Source of the DNA: an uncultured Fluviicola sp.
GTDB taxonomy: Bacteria; Bacteroidota; Bacteroidia; Flavobacteriales; Crocinitomicaceae
Length of the DNA stretch: 64,000 nucleotides
Assembly (NCBI RefSeq): GCF_946478805.1
Contig: NZ_CAMLDC010000013.1
Location: 1-64,000, forward strand
Direction of reading: 5' to 3'
Part shown: positions 20,395-29,051 of the stretch, in pieces
Layout: the number at the start of each line of letters is the position of its first letter
Position numbering within the stretch: position 1 is the first letter of the stretch
Program-made: the position numbers and the translations under genes
The notes under the pieces: model-generated
Told to the model about the DNA's origin: nothing
What the model saw: the letters and a program-made list of their open reading frames with translations, nothing else
The model's database searches: none

Positions 20395-20402
20395 CAAAGT
20401 TA
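20395..20402 (-). promoter_or_regulatory. -7 promoter box of hisS
   Basis: Reads TAACTTTG on the minus strand, a perfect TAnnTTTG box, followed by CGCC. It lies 18 bases upstream of the ATG at 20377 and supports that start. Confidence 0.55.
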
Positions 20403-20414
20403 CTTTTTTCTGAC

Positions 20415-20522
20415 GAAAAGAATTGAAAATTCAGAATTGAAAAGAGGGCTCTAATCTCTGTTCGAATCGATTTAACCGAGTAAAGCTTCCTTCTCAACTT
20501 TTACATTCTCCGTTTTCAATTA
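20415..20522. repeat. Degenerate intergenic inverted repeat
   Basis: AATTGAAAATTCAGAATTGA near 20420 faces CTTTTACATTCTCCGTTTTC and CAATTA near 20497-20522, which overlaps the stop codon of the hmuY lipoprotein gene. It is a member of the same family as 16924-16995 and 44308-44414. Confidence 0.45.
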
Positions 20523-21479
20523 CGGTATCAATTCCTGCAACTCGAATTTCGGAGCACCTTTCACGCCATTTACATCGTAATAATCTACAAATCGCAATTT
20601 GTAATAGCGGCCCAAAACAGTTTTTACCACAAAGGTCCGGTTGCTGTTTACGACATAGGTCCCGTTATCGAAATTGTAGGTTTTCCAATCGTATCCGATG
20701 ACATTGATCCGGTTTTCAAATGCGCTTTCAACGATATCGGAATGTTTCAGTTCTGCAAATGGAACCGAAACTTCCTGCACTTTCACCCCGTAGCGATTGG
20801 ACAAAACCCCAACTACGGAATAAGGAGTATGACTATCAAACACATGACAGTAAGCCGTAAAAACCAAATCCCACGTTTCCTTGTTCGGTTCAATATCCTT
20901 CAAAGCACCACTTCCCGTCATCGAAAAATAGGTAAATCCTGCAGTAGTGGATTTTGGAACCGTAAACGATTGAATCGTTGAACTGCTCAGATCAGCAAAT
21001 TGAATTTGGTATTCGGTCGAATTCACTGAAACAACTTTCAACTTCTTCTTACCAAGATTGGTACCTGAAAGTCCGGTTCCCAAATCGATTGCATATACTT
21101 TCCCCAAACTCTGCCAATCTCCGATTGCCGTGGAATCCAGGTTTCCTGTGTGAAAATCCCAGGTATAGGTCAAGCCTGCATCAGAAGTCAAAGCAGTAAT
21201 GTCTGTTTCATCGGAAAGTGCAGCGGCCATGATCCGAGATTCATTCAACAAAATGTGAAAGCCGTTTTCCCCGGCTTCAAATGCCAGATCCCAAACTTCG
21301 CGGTTGTTCTGTCTTAGAATGGAATTCGTTTCCAAATCATAATAGATCTGATTGGCGTAATTTCCACCCAATTCAATTTGCATGGTGGTTGCACCGGTAA
21401 CTGGTTTTTGAACCGGAATTTCCTTTTTGAAGCAGGCGCCTAAAATCGGAATGAGAGTGATTACAAACACTTTTTTCAT
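20520..21479 (-). CDS. hmuY: HmuY family heme-binding lipoprotein
   Basis: 319 residues with a lipobox LGAC (Cys16) after a short signal, so probably an outer-membrane lipoprotein. Two HmuY-type beta repeats are visible (NREVWDLAFEAGENGFHILL at about 60-79 and KETWDLVFTAY at about 203-213), plus NVIGYDWKTYNFDNGTYVV, a segment also present in the T9SS paralogue at 27659. HmuY proteins capture heme and pass it to the TonB receptor HmuR. The ATG overlaps the hmuR stop (ATGA), so the two are coupled. It is the last gene of the heme operon. Confidence 0.88.
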   Translation of the reverse strand: MKKVFVITLIPILGACFKKEIPVQKPVTGATTMQIELGGNYANQIYYDLETNSILRQNNREVWDLAFEAGENGFHILLNESRIMAAALSDETDITALTSDAGLTYTWDFHTGNLDSTAIGDWQSLGKVYAIDLGTGLSGTNLGKKKLKVVSVNSTEYQIQFADLSSSTIQSFTVPKSTTAGFTYFSMTGSGALKDIEPNKETWDLVFTAYCHVFDSHTPYSVVGVLSNRYGVKVQEVSVPFAELKHSDIVESAFENRINVIGYDWKTYNFDNGTYVVNSNRTFVVKTVLGRYYKLRFVDYYDVNGVKGAPKFELQELIP

Positions 21480-23722
21480 TGCTTTGATTTTATCAGATAA
21501 GTGATATTCAGATAGAAACTTCTTCCCCAGGCAATCGGTGCAGTTCCGGTATTTGAAACATGAGCTCCACCCGATGTTCCGCTACCCGCATTGATATTCG
21601 TCACGTTCAACAGGTTTTTCCCGCCCAATGAAACGCTCAAAGTCTTCTTCAGGAACCATTGCTGAACCTGGAGATCCAGTAAGTTGTAATCTGAAATGAA
21701 GGACTGTGTGATGGAAGCATCCTCGTTTACCAAGTAGGCGACCACTTTTCCCGTGTACTTGTAAAACGCACTGAATTTCGTTGTCCCGTTCTTCAACTGG
21801 TAGGAAATATTCGAAACCAATTCAGGAGAATAGGCATATCTGCCGGCCGAATAATTGGAAGCTGTACCGATGTAATTGAACCCGACATTTACATTCCATT
21901 GCTTTTGTCCCACTTTCACCAATGACTGAAAACCTCTTGCATAGTACCGGTCGATATTGAAATAGCTGTAATTCACCCCATCAGCAGATTGGGACAAACT
22001 GATCCGGTTGTGGATATCCTGGTAATAACCGGATAATTCAAATCCAAACATGATTTTCTTTGGATTCCAGTTGAAGTTGTACCATCCCTGGACGTGGTTC
22101 GCAATTTCCGGTTTCAAAACGGAATTACCATGGATATTGTGGTTGATGTCTACAAACTCCATATACAGTTCCTTAATTGACGGGGAACGGAAACCGGAGG
22201 CGATACTTCCGCGAAGCAAGTGTTTCTTCTTTCCTAATTTCACGTTCAGTGCGGGCATAAAAGCTTCTTTATACAAGGAATTGTAGGTAAAACGCAATCC
22301 CGGTTTCAGATTGAGCCAAGTCCACGGAGCCCAATTGAATGTTCCGAAAACCGCATAATCACCAATTTCTTTTCGTTTATTTTCTATTCTATTTCCAAAT
22401 CCTTTTTCATAATTAACGTCGTAACCGATTTCGTAATTGAATTTTTTATCCAAGTTATTTTTCGTCAATGTCACACGATTGAAATACAGTACAAAACGTG
22501 ATGTGTCCTGCTCAGACATTGCCAAAAGTTTGCGGTCCAAAGTCGTCAGGTCAGTCAGGTAGGAATTCTTGATGCGCTTGTAATTCGAATAGTTCAATTG
22601 GACATCCAGTTTCAGATTCGTTTTTAACCAAGCGATCACTTCCAGTCCTGCATTCTGACGATTGGTCACGTATTCATCATCAAAAGCAGAGATCTGGTAA
22701 GGTGCTCGAGGATATCCCCTATTCACGATTTTCTCTCGAAACAAATCCAACGAGGGAATCCATTCAATTTTCTTGAACTTGTAGGAATATTTCAATCCGC
22801 CCAGGTATTGTTCCTTCATTTTCCATTGCTGGAATCTGCCGGAATCCGCCGGTTCTTTTTTCGGGAATTCAACCTGGTTATCTCCCGGTGTCCAACCATC
22901 GAAAAAGTTTCGTGCCCCATAAGCAGAAATCGAATGGTTCTTAATGCGTGAAGTCATTCCCAGGTTCAGGTTGTAATTCCCCACTGTTTCGTAGAAAGCT
23001 CCTACATTTATATCGTAGCCTTTATTCTTCGGCTTTTTTGTAATCAAATTAATGGTACCGGCCATGGCATTGCTTCCATAGTTGGTACTGAGCGGTCCTT
23101 CCACAATCTCCACGCGTTCAACGTTGGAAAGATTGAGCTGGCTCAAGTCGATGTTTCCATTCTGACGACCGATAACCGGAACGCCATCTATCAAGATCTT
23201 CACTCCTTCTCCTCCAATTCCGAGCATCGACATTCCGCTGCCCAAAACCTGGTCCTGGTTTACCCGGATGTTCAATTCATTCTGTAACAGATCGCGCAGA
23301 TTAACAGCTCCCTTGGCTTCAATTGTTGCGCGATCGATCACTTTCACTTTATTGGTCGAATTGGTAACCGAACCCGATCCGAGCTGACCGGTAACCACCA
23401 CTTCGTCAATATCCTTCATATTGGCAGCTAATCGGACATGGTGACTGTTTCCTTTTGAAACGGTGTCAATTTCACTGTGGAAACCATTCGTATTGACTTT
23501 TACTATCAGTTGCGGAGAACCGGAATAAAAATTAGTTGGGATCACTAAGATTCCGTGTTCATCCGACTGAACGTATTTTGTGTTTTTTCCGCTGAAATCC
23601 TGTAAAACTATCTGCGCAAAGGGAACAGCAGAACCAGCATCATCATTAACAAAAAGAGTATCCTGAGCAGTTACAAAACCACCCAGAATACACCCTATAA
23701 GAACCAAAACTGCTTTTTGCAT
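21476..23722 (-). CDS. hmuR: TonB-dependent heme receptor (HmuR-like)
   Basis: 748 residues. Signal peptide about 1-19 (QKAVLVLIGCILGGFVTAQ). A carboxypeptidase-like beta domain (about 22-100) precedes the plug domain (about 105-235; IDEVVVTGQ, LRDLLQNELNIRV, VERVEIVEGPLSTNYGSNAM). The rest is a 22-strand barrel ending in an aromatic residue context (GRSFYLNITYLIKSKQ). It should import heme across the outer membrane using TonB-ExbBD energy. It is 7 bases after hmuS and overlaps hmuY. Heme is inferred from the operon; the receptor alone could serve another siderophore. Confidence 0.92.
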   Translation of the reverse strand: MQKAVLVLIGCILGGFVTAQDTLFVNDDAGSAVPFAQIVLQDFSGKNTKYVQSDEHGILVIPTNFYSGSPQLIVKVNTNGFHSEIDTVSKGNSHHVRLAANMKDIDEVVVTGQLGSGSVTNSTNKVKVIDRATIEAKGAVNLRDLLQNELNIRVNQDQVLGSGMSMLGIGGEGVKILIDGVPVIGRQNGNIDLSQLNLSNVERVEIVEGPLSTNYGSNAMAGTINLITKKPKNKGYDINVGAFYETVGNYNLNLGMTSRIKNHSISAYGARNFFDGWTPGDNQVEFPKKEPADSGRFQQWKMKEQYLGGLKYSYKFKKIEWIPSLDLFREKIVNRGYPRAPYQISAFDDEYVTNRQNAGLEVIAWLKTNLKLDVQLNYSNYKRIKNSYLTDLTTLDRKLLAMSEQDTSRFVLYFNRVTLTKNNLDKKFNYEIGYDVNYEKGFGNRIENKRKEIGDYAVFGTFNWAPWTWLNLKPGLRFTYNSLYKEAFMPALNVKLGKKKHLLRGSIASGFRSPSIKELYMEFVDINHNIHGNSVLKPEIANHVQGWYNFNWNPKKIMFGFELSGYYQDIHNRISLSQSADGVNYSYFNIDRYYARGFQSLVKVGQKQWNVNVGFNYIGTASNYSAGRYAYSPELVSNISYQLKNGTTKFSAFYKYTGKVVAYLVNEDASITQSFISDYNLLDLQVQQWFLKKTLSVSLGGKNLLNVTNINAGSGTSGGAHVSNTGTAPIAWGRSFYLNITYLIKSKQ

Positions 23723-23729
23723 GATCTTC

Positions 23730-24761
23730 TTACAATTGCCCGATCAATTTTCTCCAGGATTCCAATTCGGGAACTCCCGGTTTGCGTGCTCCGAAAAGCG
23801 TACAGATCAATTCTCTTTTCTCATTGAACAATTCCAATGAGGTGACAATCCCATCTTCTGTCGGTTTGCGAACGATCCAGGATTGTGTAATGGCATCTTC
23901 TTTTGCGTGTAAATTGAACATCGGATCCAGGACATTGATCCAGGGACCGTGTTCCACGATGTTTTTCACTTCACCGGTATGGATCTGGATCATTCCTGCA
24001 TTTCCGACAAAAACCATGATGGAAACCTGTTCCTTCGCAGCCAATTCCAATGCTCTTCTCAGTGCTTTATTGTCGATTTTCTTTGCGTATGTTTCGTCCG
24101 GGGCAAAGCGCAAGGCTTGTGTTCTCGTCAATTTGTGTTTACGCAACAACCCGAAGAACTCGTGTGTATCTTTCAGGTTAATCCAGCCTTCCCGGAAAGA
24201 TTTCACATCGATTTCACTATCCGGCAATTCCGGAACTTCCAAAGGCAATAGAGCACCTATACCCAATTCGGAAGATTGATTTTCGTCTTTGTATTTTGCA
24301 ACCAACGCTTCATAAGCCTCCATATTGCTTTTGGATTCCAGGTAGATCTTATGTGCAGCAACTCCGTCTGTAGTAAAGAACTGTAAACTATAGCGCGGTT
24401 TTTCTTCTCCTTCGGTCACAGCAAATGCAAACGCCCAGGAACCTGGGAAAATACGCAGATCGATATCTTTTCCAACGAAAAGCGAAGCATGCGGGGTGGT
24501 ACTGAAATTCTCATAAATCCCTTTTCGTTCGTGCACCACCTCATCGTTTCTCGACAAAGCCATAACAAAACCAAGTGATTCGATTTCACCCAGGATCGCT
24601 ACAAACTCCGGACGCAGTCGAATTGCAGTTGTCCCAATCCCCAGAGCGACTAATTCTGCTTCCGAAGCATTCAGACGCTTTGCGTATTCCCTGATTCTCA
24701 ATTTCGGTTCGCTTTCTTTTAATTGGTTGAAAGCTTCTTTTAAAGACACTGTTGTTTCCAT
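23730..24761 (-). CDS. hmuS: HemS/HmuS family heme-handling protein
   Basis: 343 residues, matching the two-domain HemS/ChuS family length. The two halves repeat (LGFVMALSRNDEVVHERKGI, then VSIMVFVGNAGMIQIHTGEV), each with the beta core of the family. The C-terminal segment HAKEDAITQSWIVRKPTEDG ... NEKRELICTLFGARKPGVPE is highly typical. Family members store, traffic or degrade heme in the cytoplasm to release iron. It sits between hmuV and hmuR. Confidence 0.92.
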   Translation of the reverse strand: METTVSLKEAFNQLKESEPKLRIREYAKRLNASEAELVALGIGTTAIRLRPEFVAILGEIESLGFVMALSRNDEVVHERKGIYENFSTTPHASLFVGKDIDLRIFPGSWAFAFAVTEGEEKPRYSLQFFTTDGVAAHKIYLESKSNMEAYEALVAKYKDENQSSELGIGALLPLEVPELPDSEIDVKSFREGWINLKDTHEFFGLLRKHKLTRTQALRFAPDETYAKKIDNKALRRALELAAKEQVSIMVFVGNAGMIQIHTGEVKNIVEHGPWINVLDPMFNLHAKEDAITQSWIVRKPTEDGIVTSLELFNEKRELICTLFGARKPGVPELESWRKLIGQL

Positions 24762-24809
24762 ATTTTGTTTTTTTATGTTGCCGATCTGCTTACTCAGATC
24801 ATTTTATTA

Positions 24810-25664
24810 TTATTCTATTGGTTGCGTTTGTAGGTTGGAGGAATAAGATAGATGCCTGTAAAACACTTCTCCATCCAGGGACTGAATCTGTTCCAGTTGG
24901 ATCTGGTAAGTTTGGCTCAATAATTCAGGAAGCATCACTTCTTCAGGGGTTCCATCCATAATGACATTTCCTTTTTGCATCAGTAAAACGCGGTCGGCAT
25001 ATTGGTAACACAGATTGATATCATGCATTACAACGATCACGGTTCCCCGTTTGTCGTCTACAAATTTGCGTGCGTATTTCAATAATTCGATCTGGTAGCG
25101 CACATCCAGGTTATTCAATGGTTCATCCAGGAACAGATATTTGATGGGTTGAATTTCAATCCTCCCCCTCACTCCCCCTCCAAAGGGGGAAGCCTTATCT
25201 TCGCTTTCCAACTGCAATAAAACCCGTCCGAACTGAACACGTTGTTTCTCTCCTCCGGAAAGGAAGTTGAACTCCGTATCCAAAAGCGTTTCCAGGTTCA
25301 GTTCTTTGACAATCTTTGCGGTCACTGATCTGTTGAACTGACCATTGGATTCAGGATAACGGTAACGCGCCATTTCCAACACTTCACGAACTGTGAAATT
25401 CGAGGCAATCATACTTTCCTGGTGCATGTATGCGCGGTATTTCGACAGGTTATCCAAAGTCCAATCTTTCAGTTCCCTGCCATAATATTCAACCGTTCCT
25501 GAACTGGGTTTCAATCCGTTTGAAAGCAATTTCACCAAGGTGCTTTTCCCTGCTCCATTCGGACCGAGAATCACGATAAACTCTTCCCGATCCGTTGCAA
25601 AATCAAGCGGTTTCAGGATTTGCTTCCCCTTTACAGTGAACGCTATTTCTTTTGCTTCGATCAA
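24810..25664 (-). CDS. hmuV: Heme ABC transporter ATP-binding protein HmuV
   Basis: 284 residues from a TTG start at 25664 whose TTGA overlaps the hmuU stop (translational coupling). Walker A GPNGAGKST (34-42), Q-loop YMHQESM (78-84), signature LSGGEKQR (134-141), Walker B YLFLDEP (175-181) and the switch His in VIVVMHDINLC are all present. Between the signature helix and Walker B lies an unusual insertion (about 152-173, SEDKASPFGGGVRGRIEIQP) encoded by a C/G-rich palindromic element. The frame stays open, so the protein should be made. It energises HmuU. Confidence 0.92.
   Translation of the reverse strand: MIEAKEIAFTVKGKQILKPLDFATDREEFIVILGPNGAGKSTLVKLLSNGLKPSSGTVEYYGRELKDWTLDNLSKYRAYMHQESMIASNFTVREVLEMARYRYPESNGQFNRSVTAKIVKELNLETLLDTEFNFLSGGEKQRVQFGRVLLQLESEDKASPFGGGVRGRIEIQPIKYLFLDEPLNNLDVRYQIELLKYARKFVDDKRGTVIVVMHDINLCYQYADRVLLMQKGNVIMDGTPEEVMLPELLSQTYQIQLEQIQSLDGEVFYRHLSYSSNLQTQPIE
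25161..25195. repeat. Palindromic C/G-rich element inserted in hmuV
   Basis: Plus strand CCTCCCCCTCACTCCCCC then TCCAAAGGGGGAAG. TCCCCCT (25173-25179) and AGGGGGA (25184-25190) form a perfect 7-bp hairpin. Its base composition differs sharply from the surrounding AT-rich gene, and it encodes SPFGGGVRGR. Confidence 0.6.
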
Positions 25665-26701
25665 AGGGAGAATTTTCGTTTGTGTTTAAAAATGATTCCG
25701 ATGAAAACAGGAGTTCCCATCAATGCGGTGATGATCCCAATCGGAATTTCAGTCGGTGGCAGGATTGTCCGTGAGATCATATCCGCGCCGGAAAGCAGGA
25801 TTGCCCCGAAAAAAGCACTGAATGGCAGTAATAATTTATGATCCGGTCCTGAAATTATCCGGATTATATGCGGAACAACCAAGCCGATAAAGCCAATGAC
25901 TCCTGCCATTGAAACTGCCGCCCCGACCATACTGGTGGAACAGACAATTACCAGCAACTTAATCGTTTTCACTTTGTATCCCATGTATTGCGCATTGCTT
26001 TCTCCCAATGCAAGCACATTCAAACTTTTAGCCCGGAAGAAAATCAGGATCATGGGAACAATGGTGAAAACAGCCAGCAAGAGTACCGAATCGTTATTTG
26101 CAGAACCCAAGCTTCCCAATGTCCAAAAGGTCAAATCGCGCAATTCATCATCGGTTGCGAAGAAGGTCAACAAGCCCGTCAAGGCCGCTGTCAACGCATT
26201 CAATGCAATTCCTGCTAAGATCAAGGTCAATGAATTGATCTCGCCATTGCTCAAAGACAACCTGTATACAATAAATGCCACGATGGATGCACCAAAGAAG
26301 GCGACGATAGATAGGGAAAGTCCTTCGTTGAAAATAATCAACCAGGGAACCAACCCGCTGAACAAGATGAATAAGGATGCAAATAGGGAAGCGCCCGTTG
26401 AGATTCCAATCAAGGCGGAATCGACCAGTGGGTTTCTGAAAATCCCCTGTAATGCCGCACCTGATACCGCCAAACCTGCACCAATCAGGCAGGAATAAAC
26501 CGCTCTTGGAAACCGGATATTGTAAATCACGTGATATTCGATCTCTGTTATCTTCAGATTGCTTTGAATCCCGATCTTCTCAATCAAACTGCCAAAAACA
26601 TGGGAAACCGGGACATGAACATTCCCTACCGACAGGTTCACGACGAAGCAAACTATCAATAAAACCACTAGTGAAAAGCCTATTATTCCTTGTTTTGACA
26701 T
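25661..26701 (-). CDS. hmuU: Heme ABC transporter permease HmuU (FecCD family)
   Basis: 346 residues from ATG at 26701 (MSKQGIIGFSLVVLLIV); an ATG at 26755 lies within the GTTCAA repeat and is less likely. About ten membrane helices are predicted. Family motifs include RFPRAVYSCLIGAGLAVSGA, QGIFRNPLVDSALIGISTGA, and the coupling helix region VIGFIGLVVPHIIRIISGPD. It forms the inner-membrane channel with HmuV and receives heme from HmuT. It overlaps hmuV by 4 bases. Confidence 0.94.
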   Translation of the reverse strand: MSKQGIIGFSLVVLLIVCFVVNLSVGNVHVPVSHVFGSLIEKIGIQSNLKITEIEYHVIYNIRFPRAVYSCLIGAGLAVSGAALQGIFRNPLVDSALIGISTGASLFASLFILFSGLVPWLIIFNEGLSLSIVAFFGASIVAFIVYRLSLSNGEINSLTLILAGIALNALTAALTGLLTFFATDDELRDLTFWTLGSLGSANNDSVLLLAVFTIVPMILIFFRAKSLNVLALGESNAQYMGYKVKTIKLLVIVCSTSMVGAAVSMAGVIGFIGLVVPHIIRIISGPDHKLLLPFSAFFGAILLSGADMISRTILPPTEIPIGIITALMGTPVFIGIIFKHKRKFSL

Positions 26702-26705
26702 ATAA

Positions 26706-26780
26706 CTTTTTGTTCCAAAAAGTTCAAGGTTCAAAAAGTTGAAAAGTTCAAACATTGAACTCTTTGAACCCTTTGAACTA
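26706..26780. repeat. GTTCAA-rich inverted repeat between hmuT and hmuU
   Basis: GTTCAAGGTTCAAAAAG and GAAAAGTTCAAA face GAACTCTTTGAACC and CTTTGAACTATTT around a 4-6 base loop, giving a long imperfect hairpin. It overlaps the last codons of hmuT. Confidence 0.55.
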
Positions 26781-27638
26781 TTTAACTTTCTTGAGCTCTT
26801 TATTTAACTCGATCAACGCTTCAGCTACGCGTGGGCCAAATCCACTCAATAACTGGCCGTCCATTTGAATCAGGGCTTTATTTTTTCCTGCGTTTGTTGC
26901 CGCAACTCCCGGAACATTAAAAATTCCGTCCGGCCCCAAACTTTGGGCACCTGAAGTGAACATCAGGATCACATCCGGGTTTGCCGCAATGACCGATTCG
27001 CTTGTCAAGGGTTTGAAATCAGTAAATCCTTTACCTGCATTTTCTCCTCCTGCCAAAACGATCATTTTCTCCAACGGTGTGTTTTCTCCGGCAACCATCA
27101 AGGTTCCCGCGCCTCTTGCGTATACAAACAATACCTTCGGTTTCTCCGCAAGTTTCGCAAGGTTTTGGATATCCGAATCAATCTTAGAAACCAATTCTTT
27201 CGATTCGTCTACTTTTCCCAACCAGGCCGCCACTTCTTTTACCAGAGACTTTGAATCCACTACACTATTCGGATGTTTGAAAGTCACCAACTCGATTTTC
27301 GCCTGTTTCAATTTTGATCTCAAATCAGGAGAAACCTCATCTTCCAACATCATCACATGGGTTGGATTGAGTGCTAATAAACTTTCAATAGCCAGCTTGC
27401 GCACGTGTCCCAAATTTGTCAATTTCTCTGCAGCAGCAGGATAATTACTTGTTACATCCACGCCAATGAGTTCCTTTTGGGAACCCACTGCGTATATAAT
27501 TTCCGTAACTGATCCGTTCAAGGAAACGATTCGTTTCTCTTCTACTTTTTCTTCCTTTTCCGCGACTGATTTTGCACCTGAATTACAAGCGGTTACCAGG
27601 AACGAAAGAGCAAGAAATAAAAATCCGATTTTTTTCAT
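26778..27638 (-). CDS. hmuT: Heme ABC transporter substrate-binding lipoprotein HmuT
   Basis: 286 residues from ATG at 27638 (MKKIGFLFLALSFLVTAC); the lipobox is VTAC. A five-residue-longer start lacks a normal signal. The fold is the helical-backbone class III binding protein: RIVSLNGSVTEIIYAVGSQK, VTSNYPAAAEKLTNLGHVRK, LLALNPTHVMM, and the FGPRVAEALIELNKEL C-terminus. It binds heme or a related iron compound in the periplasm and docks on HmuU. It starts 20 bases after the T9SS hemophore gene. Confidence 0.92.
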   Translation of the reverse strand: MKKIGFLFLALSFLVTACNSGAKSVAEKEEKVEEKRIVSLNGSVTEIIYAVGSQKELIGVDVTSNYPAAAEKLTNLGHVRKLAIESLLALNPTHVMMLEDEVSPDLRSKLKQAKIELVTFKHPNSVVDSKSLVKEVAAWLGKVDESKELVSKIDSDIQNLAKLAEKPKVLFVYARGAGTLMVAGENTPLEKMIVLAGGENAGKGFTDFKPLTSESVIAANPDVILMFTSGAQSLGPDGIFNVPGVAATNAGKNKALIQMDGQLLSGFGPRVAEALIELNKELKKVK

Positions 27639-27658
27639 CTTATTTTCAATCAATAAGG

Positions 27659-28903
27659 TTAATGTTGTACAACCAGGCGTTGTGCAGTAGCCGAAGTTCC
27701 GTTAGAAACCCGGACCATGTAAACCCCGTTTGTAAAGTCTGCGGTTGAAATATTCATTGTTTCCAATGCGTTTGATTTTGCAGCACTTTCAAATACCACT
27801 TCACCTGTCATATTCAGCACCCTAACTGTCACCGTTGATTTTGAATCAATCATCACCGTTACATTGTTCACAGCCGGGTTAGGGAAAATTCCGGAAATCA
27901 ATTCCTGGTTTTCAGATACACTCAGACTCGATACTTTTTCTTTTTTGAAAACGGTCTTTCCCAAAGAAGACCCCGAAAAACCGGTCATGATCAATCTCCA
28001 GTAGTCTCCGTCGATATCTTTCACGAAGTAAACCAACGAATCTTCGATTGTGTACGACCCAGCATATGTTTTCCAATCGTACCCGATCGTATTGATATCT
28101 TCAGAGTAAGTTGCAGATCCGAAAGACATATCCGTTACAGGATTATTCACCGGATGAACTTCCGCCACTTCCACCCCGACATTGTGCAAGATACCCGTTA
28201 CCATGTTGTATGGATATGGAGCTCCATTGTTTGCAGCATATTGCGTAAATAACAAATCCCAAGTTGTTGAAGCCGGTTCTCTGTCAATCACTGTTCCTCC
28301 TATCGGGTAATAAACATAATTTTTTGCAGCATAGGGCGTGAAAGCGATTGTTGTAGTTCCTGTTCCCGAATGATCGGCATTCGAATATTCAATCGTATAT
28401 TCCGAATTCATGAATGACAAAAAAACCGTAAACAGTTTACAAGAGCCATTCGTGTATTGTACCGCGAAAACACGATTAGCAACGATTCCTGTGTGATTCA
28501 CGGCATCGTAATTTCCCCAACCATAGTCCGTGCCGCCTGTGCTTGCAGCATTCAAAGCTCCTTCAGTCCAGGTCAATTCTGAATTATAAAGTGCTGCCCA
28601 GGTTGAAATTCCGCTTGTATCTGCAGTTGCCAGATCAGTTCCGTCCGTTCCCGGAATTGCATAAACTGTTCCTACCTTATTATTGAAAATAATGGACGCT
28701 GCCAATGAATTCGACGGGTTGATAGTTGTTGCAAAACCCAAATCCCAATTATTTGCTGCCTGGGCAGTTCCCTGCTCATCATTTTGCAAGCTATACCAAA
28801 TGTTGTTTGCATATCCTGCACCCATAGTCACGGAGTCGCTCACCAGCTGTGCGTTTGAAAATCCGGCAAGTGCCAGGAATGATAGAAGTAATCCTTTTTT
28901 CAT
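27659..28903 (-). CDS. HmuY-like protein with T9SS sorting domain (putative secreted hemophore)
   Basis: 414 residues. Signal peptide MKKGLLLSFLALAGFSNAQ. Residues about 20-325 are HmuY-like: NNWDLGFATTINPSNSLAAS, a second STTWDLLFTQYA, and DINTIGYDWKTYAGSYTIED, matching NVIGYDWKTYNFDNG in the lipoprotein at 20520. Residues about 335-414 are a type A sorting domain (FPNPAVNNVTVMID ... NGVYMVRVSNG). So one operon encodes two HmuY forms: this one for export by T9SS, the other lipid-anchored. It is the first gene of the heme operon and follows a palindromic operator candidate. Confidence 0.88.
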   Translation of the reverse strand: MKKGLLLSFLALAGFSNAQLVSDSVTMGAGYANNIWYSLQNDEQGTAQAANNWDLGFATTINPSNSLAASIIFNNKVGTVYAIPGTDGTDLATADTSGISTWAALYNSELTWTEGALNAASTGGTDYGWGNYDAVNHTGIVANRVFAVQYTNGSCKLFTVFLSFMNSEYTIEYSNADHSGTGTTTIAFTPYAAKNYVYYPIGGTVIDREPASTTWDLLFTQYAANNGAPYPYNMVTGILHNVGVEVAEVHPVNNPVTDMSFGSATYSEDINTIGYDWKTYAGSYTIEDSLVYFVKDIDGDYWRLIMTGFSGSSLGKTVFKKEKVSSLSVSENQELISGIFPNPAVNNVTVMIDSKSTVTVRVLNMTGEVVFESAAKSNALETMNISTADFTNGVYMVRVSNGTSATAQRLVVQH

Positions 28904-28948
28904 TTTTTATTTATTTGATTTGTATACTGATCCGCTTAAACGAAATTC

Positions 28949-28980
28949 CTAATTTTTAATTAGTCTAAATAACAAATGCA
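28949..28980 (-). promoter_or_regulatory. Promoter/operator candidate of the heme operon
   Basis: Contains the perfect palindrome CTAATTTTTAATTAG (28949-28963) and, next to it, AGTCTAAATAACAAA. The 19 bases 28958-28976 match 16 of 19 with 29682-29700 upstream of the LuxR-type gene. A -7-like TGCATTTG lies at 28980-28973 on the minus strand. Iron- or heme-dependent repression is inference. Confidence 0.5.
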
Positions 28981-29051
28981 AAATTAGATGCTAAATGCAG
29001 TGGATGCAATCGCCAAAACAAGCGGAAAAAAATACCCTTTACAGGGTAGGT

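Noticed and set aside
20378..20497. A 40-residue N-terminal extension of HisS
   Set aside because: It would include the perfect -7 box at 20395-20402, and the family begins near [14 protein letters not shown].
25161..25195. The hmuV insertion as a frameshift or pseudogene mark
   Set aside because: The frame stays open and all ATPase motifs lie on both sides.
25896..26498. A 200-codon open frame on the plus strand
   Set aside because: It lies opposite the membrane-helix-coding hmuU and has no start context or family.
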